Of a DNA stretch of 6,233 nt, positions 4,780 through 6,233 are shown piece by piece. This DNA is from DASSUC01 sp035649895 (GTDB lineage Bacteria > Actinomycetota > Actinomycetes > Mycobacteriales > Micromonosporaceae), in assembly GCA_035649895.1 (NCBI GenBank), contig DASRIS010000096.1, forward strand, positions 1 to 6,233, written 5' to 3'. A program made the translations under genes and the position numbers. Numbering within the stretch: the stretch's first letter is position 1; each line of letters starts with the position of its first letter. The notes under the pieces were generated by a model. It saw nothing but the letters and a program-made list of their open reading frames with translations, was not told where the DNA came from and made no database searches.

Positions 4780-6233
4780 ACGCCCGCCGCCACGCGCGGC
4801 CGTCGCGCGCCAGCAGCTCGTCCGCCTCGTGGGGCCCCCACTCGCCGGCCCGGTACGGCACCGGCGTGCTGCCCTGCCACGCCTGCTCCAGCGGGTCGAC
4901 CACCCGCCAGCTCGCCTCGACCTCCTCGGCGTGCGGGAACAGCGTCCGGTCGCCGACCAGCACGTCCAGCACCAGCCGCTCGTACGCCTCGGGGCTGGAC
5001 TCGGTGAACGCCTCGCCGTACTGGAAGTCCATGGTGATGTCGCGGACCTCCATGGTGGTGCCGGGCACCTTCGAGCCGAACTTCAGGGTGACCCCCTCGT
5101 CCGGCTGGACCCGGACCACCAGCTGGTTGTTGCCGAGCAGCTCCACGTCGGCCGGCTGGAACGGCAGGTGCGGCGCCTTGTTGAACAGCACCGCCACCTC
5201 GGTCACCCGCCGCGGCAGGCGCTTGCCCGCGCGCACGTAGAACGGCACCCCAGCCCAGCGGCGGTTCTGGATGCCGAGCCGCACCGCCACGTAGGTCTCG
5301 GTGGTGGAGCCCGCCGGCACGTTCGGCTCGTCCCGGTAGCCGACGGCCCGCTCCCCGGCCACCCAGCCGGCCAGGTACTGGCCGCGCACCGTACCCAGGG
5401 AGATATCGGCGGGCGGCGTGATCGCGCGCAGCACCTTGAGCTTCTCGGTACGGATCTCGGCCGCGGCGAAGCTCGTCGGCTCCTCCATCGCGACCAGCGC
5501 GAGCAGCTGGAGCAGGTGGTTCTGCAGCACGTCGCGGGCTGCTCCGGCGGAGTCGTAGAAGCCGGCGCGGCTGCCGATGCCCCCGTCCTCGGCCATCGTG
5601 ATCTGCACCGAGTCCACGGACTTGGAGTTCCACACCGGCTCGAAGAGCGCGTTGGCGAAGCGCAGGGCGAGGATGTTCTGGACCGTCTCCTTGCCCAGGT
5701 AGTGGTCGATGCGGAAGACGTCGTCCGCGGTGAACACGTCGTCGACGAGGTCGTTGAGCGCCTGCGCCGAGGCCAGGTCGTGGCCGAACGGCTTCTCCAC
5801 CACCACCCGGCGCCACCCGCCCGACCGGGCGTTGTCGGCCATGCCGGTGCGCTCCAGCTGCTTGAGCACGGTGGGGAAGGCGGCCGGGGGGATAGACAGG
5901 TAGAACGCCGCGTTTCCCGGGATGCCGTGGGTGTCGCGCAGCTCGTCGAGGGTGTGGGCGAGCGTGTCGAACGCGGCGTCGTCCTCGAAGGAGCCGCCGA
6001 CGAAGCGCACGCTGCCGGCGAGCCGGGCCCACACCTCCTCCCGCCACGGCGTGCGGGCGTGCGCCTGGGCCGCCTCGCGGGCCAGGGCCTCGAAGTCACC
6101 GTCGCCCCAGTCCCGCCGGGCGAAGCCCAGCACCGCGAAGCCCGGCGGCAGCAGACCGCGGTTGGCCAGGTCGTATATGGCCGGGATCAGCTTCTTGCGG
6201 GCCAGGTCGCCGGTGACGCCGAAGATGACCAGG
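4778..6233 (-). CDS. zwf: Glucose-6-phosphate 1-dehydrogenase, missing its first few residues (off window)
   Basis: Zwf oxidises glucose 6-phosphate to 6-phosphogluconolactone with NADP+, committing carbon to the pentose phosphate pathway and supplying NADPH. The frame is open from the right edge to the TAG at 4778-4780, giving 484 residues against a usual total of about 500-515, so only roughly 20-30 N-terminal residues are missing. Counting from the first visible codon, LVIFGVTGDLARKKL (1-15) holds the GxxGDLxxRK nucleotide-binding motif, EKPFGHD is at 146-152, and the signature RIDHYLGKE at 174-182 holds substrate-binding residues. ARDVLQNHLLQ (232-242) contains the His expected to be the catalytic base (His239), and the C-terminal RLVLDVLVGDRTLFPHAEEVEASW is typical. 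The GTG at 6131-6133 is internal (A-V-L-G-F), not the start. It is first of the zwf-opcA-pgl set; the promoter and any tal/tkt genes would lie beyond the right edge. Confidence 0.97.
   Translation of the reverse strand, partial: LVIFGVTGDLARKKLIPAIYDLANRGLLPPGFAVLGFARRDWGDGDFEALAREAAQAHARTPWREEVWARLAGSVRFVGGSFEDDAAFDTLAHTLDELRDTHGIPGNAAFYLSIPPAAFPTVLKQLERTGMADNARSGGWRRVVVEKPFGHDLASAQALNDLVDDVFTADDVFRIDHYLGKETVQNILALRFANALFEPVWNSKSVDSVQITMAEDGGIGSRAGFYDSAGAARDVLQNHLLQLLALVAMEEPTSFAAAEIRTEKLKVLRAITPPADISLGTVRGQYLAGWVAGERAVGYRDEPNVPAGSTTETYVAVRLGIQNRRWAGVPFYVRAGKRLPRRVTEVAVLFNKAPHLPFQPADVELLGNNQLVVRVQPDEGVTLKFGSKVPGTTMEVRDITMDFQYGEAFTESSPEAYERLVLDVLVGDRTLFPHAEEVEASWRVVDPLEQAWQGSTPVPYRAGEWGPHEADELLARDGRAWRRA

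Noticed and set aside
3235..5240. Long + strand open frames (3235-4278, 3774-5240) opposite pgl, opcA and zwf
   Set aside because: Arg/Pro/Ala/Ser-rich shadows; the minus strand encodes three well-recognised enzymes over the same DNA.
3717..6047. Apparent 776-residue fusion running from inside zwf through opcA
   Set aside because: The part upstream of 4769 is out of frame with zwf and has no family similarity. OpcA starts at the ATG at 4767-4769 with a proper N-terminus and Shine-Dalgarno.
4778..6133. zwf starting at the GTG at 6131-6133
   Set aside because: The frame continues to the right edge and encodes the conserved GVTGDLARKK motif, so the true start is beyond the window.

Overview
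This looks like a high-GC actinobacterial chromosome segment. The reasons are strongly GC-rich third codon positions, GTG starts, and the zwf-opcA-pgl gene order with an OpcA-type G6PDH assembly protein. The OpcA and Pgl sequences feel closest to Micromonosporaceae (Micromonospora/Salinispora-like), but that is recognition from memory, not a search result.

The window divides into an accessory-looking left half and a core-metabolism right half. From the left edge there is (i) the C-terminal 270 residues of a rightward TPR protein (1-813) made of six 42-residue kinesin-light-chain-type repeats, whose N-terminal effector or NTPase part is off-window; (ii) a hairpin wrapped around its stop codon (804-837) that could terminate it; (iii) about 715 bp of less GC-rich, apparently non-coding DNA with several small palindromes; (iv) an AT-rich near-perfect palindrome (1436-1473) with CATG tetramers about one helical turn apart, followed by a good Shine-Dalgarno and (v) a complete 448-residue cytochrome P450 (1529-2875). 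After an 80-bp convergent junction come the leftward genes pgl (2956-3720), opcA (3717-4769) and zwf (4778 to beyond the right edge).

Zwf oxidises glucose 6-phosphate to 6-phosphogluconolactone and makes NADPH, OpcA is its assembly or activity partner, and Pgl hydrolyses the lactone. Together they form the oxidative entry to the pentose phosphate pathway. The genes are packed with an 8-nt gap and a 4-nt GTGA overlap, so they are almost certainly one transcription unit with translational coupling. The P450 has no redox partner, terpene cyclase or other biosynthetic gene beside it in this window, so its substrate is unknown.

The points most worth a second look are the operator-like palindrome ahead of the P450, the glutamine replacing the usual acidic residue in the P450 I-helix, the structured intergenic region, and the unseen N-terminus of the TPR protein. 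I see no evidence for a complete novel system, CRISPR array, IS element or RNA gene in this window.
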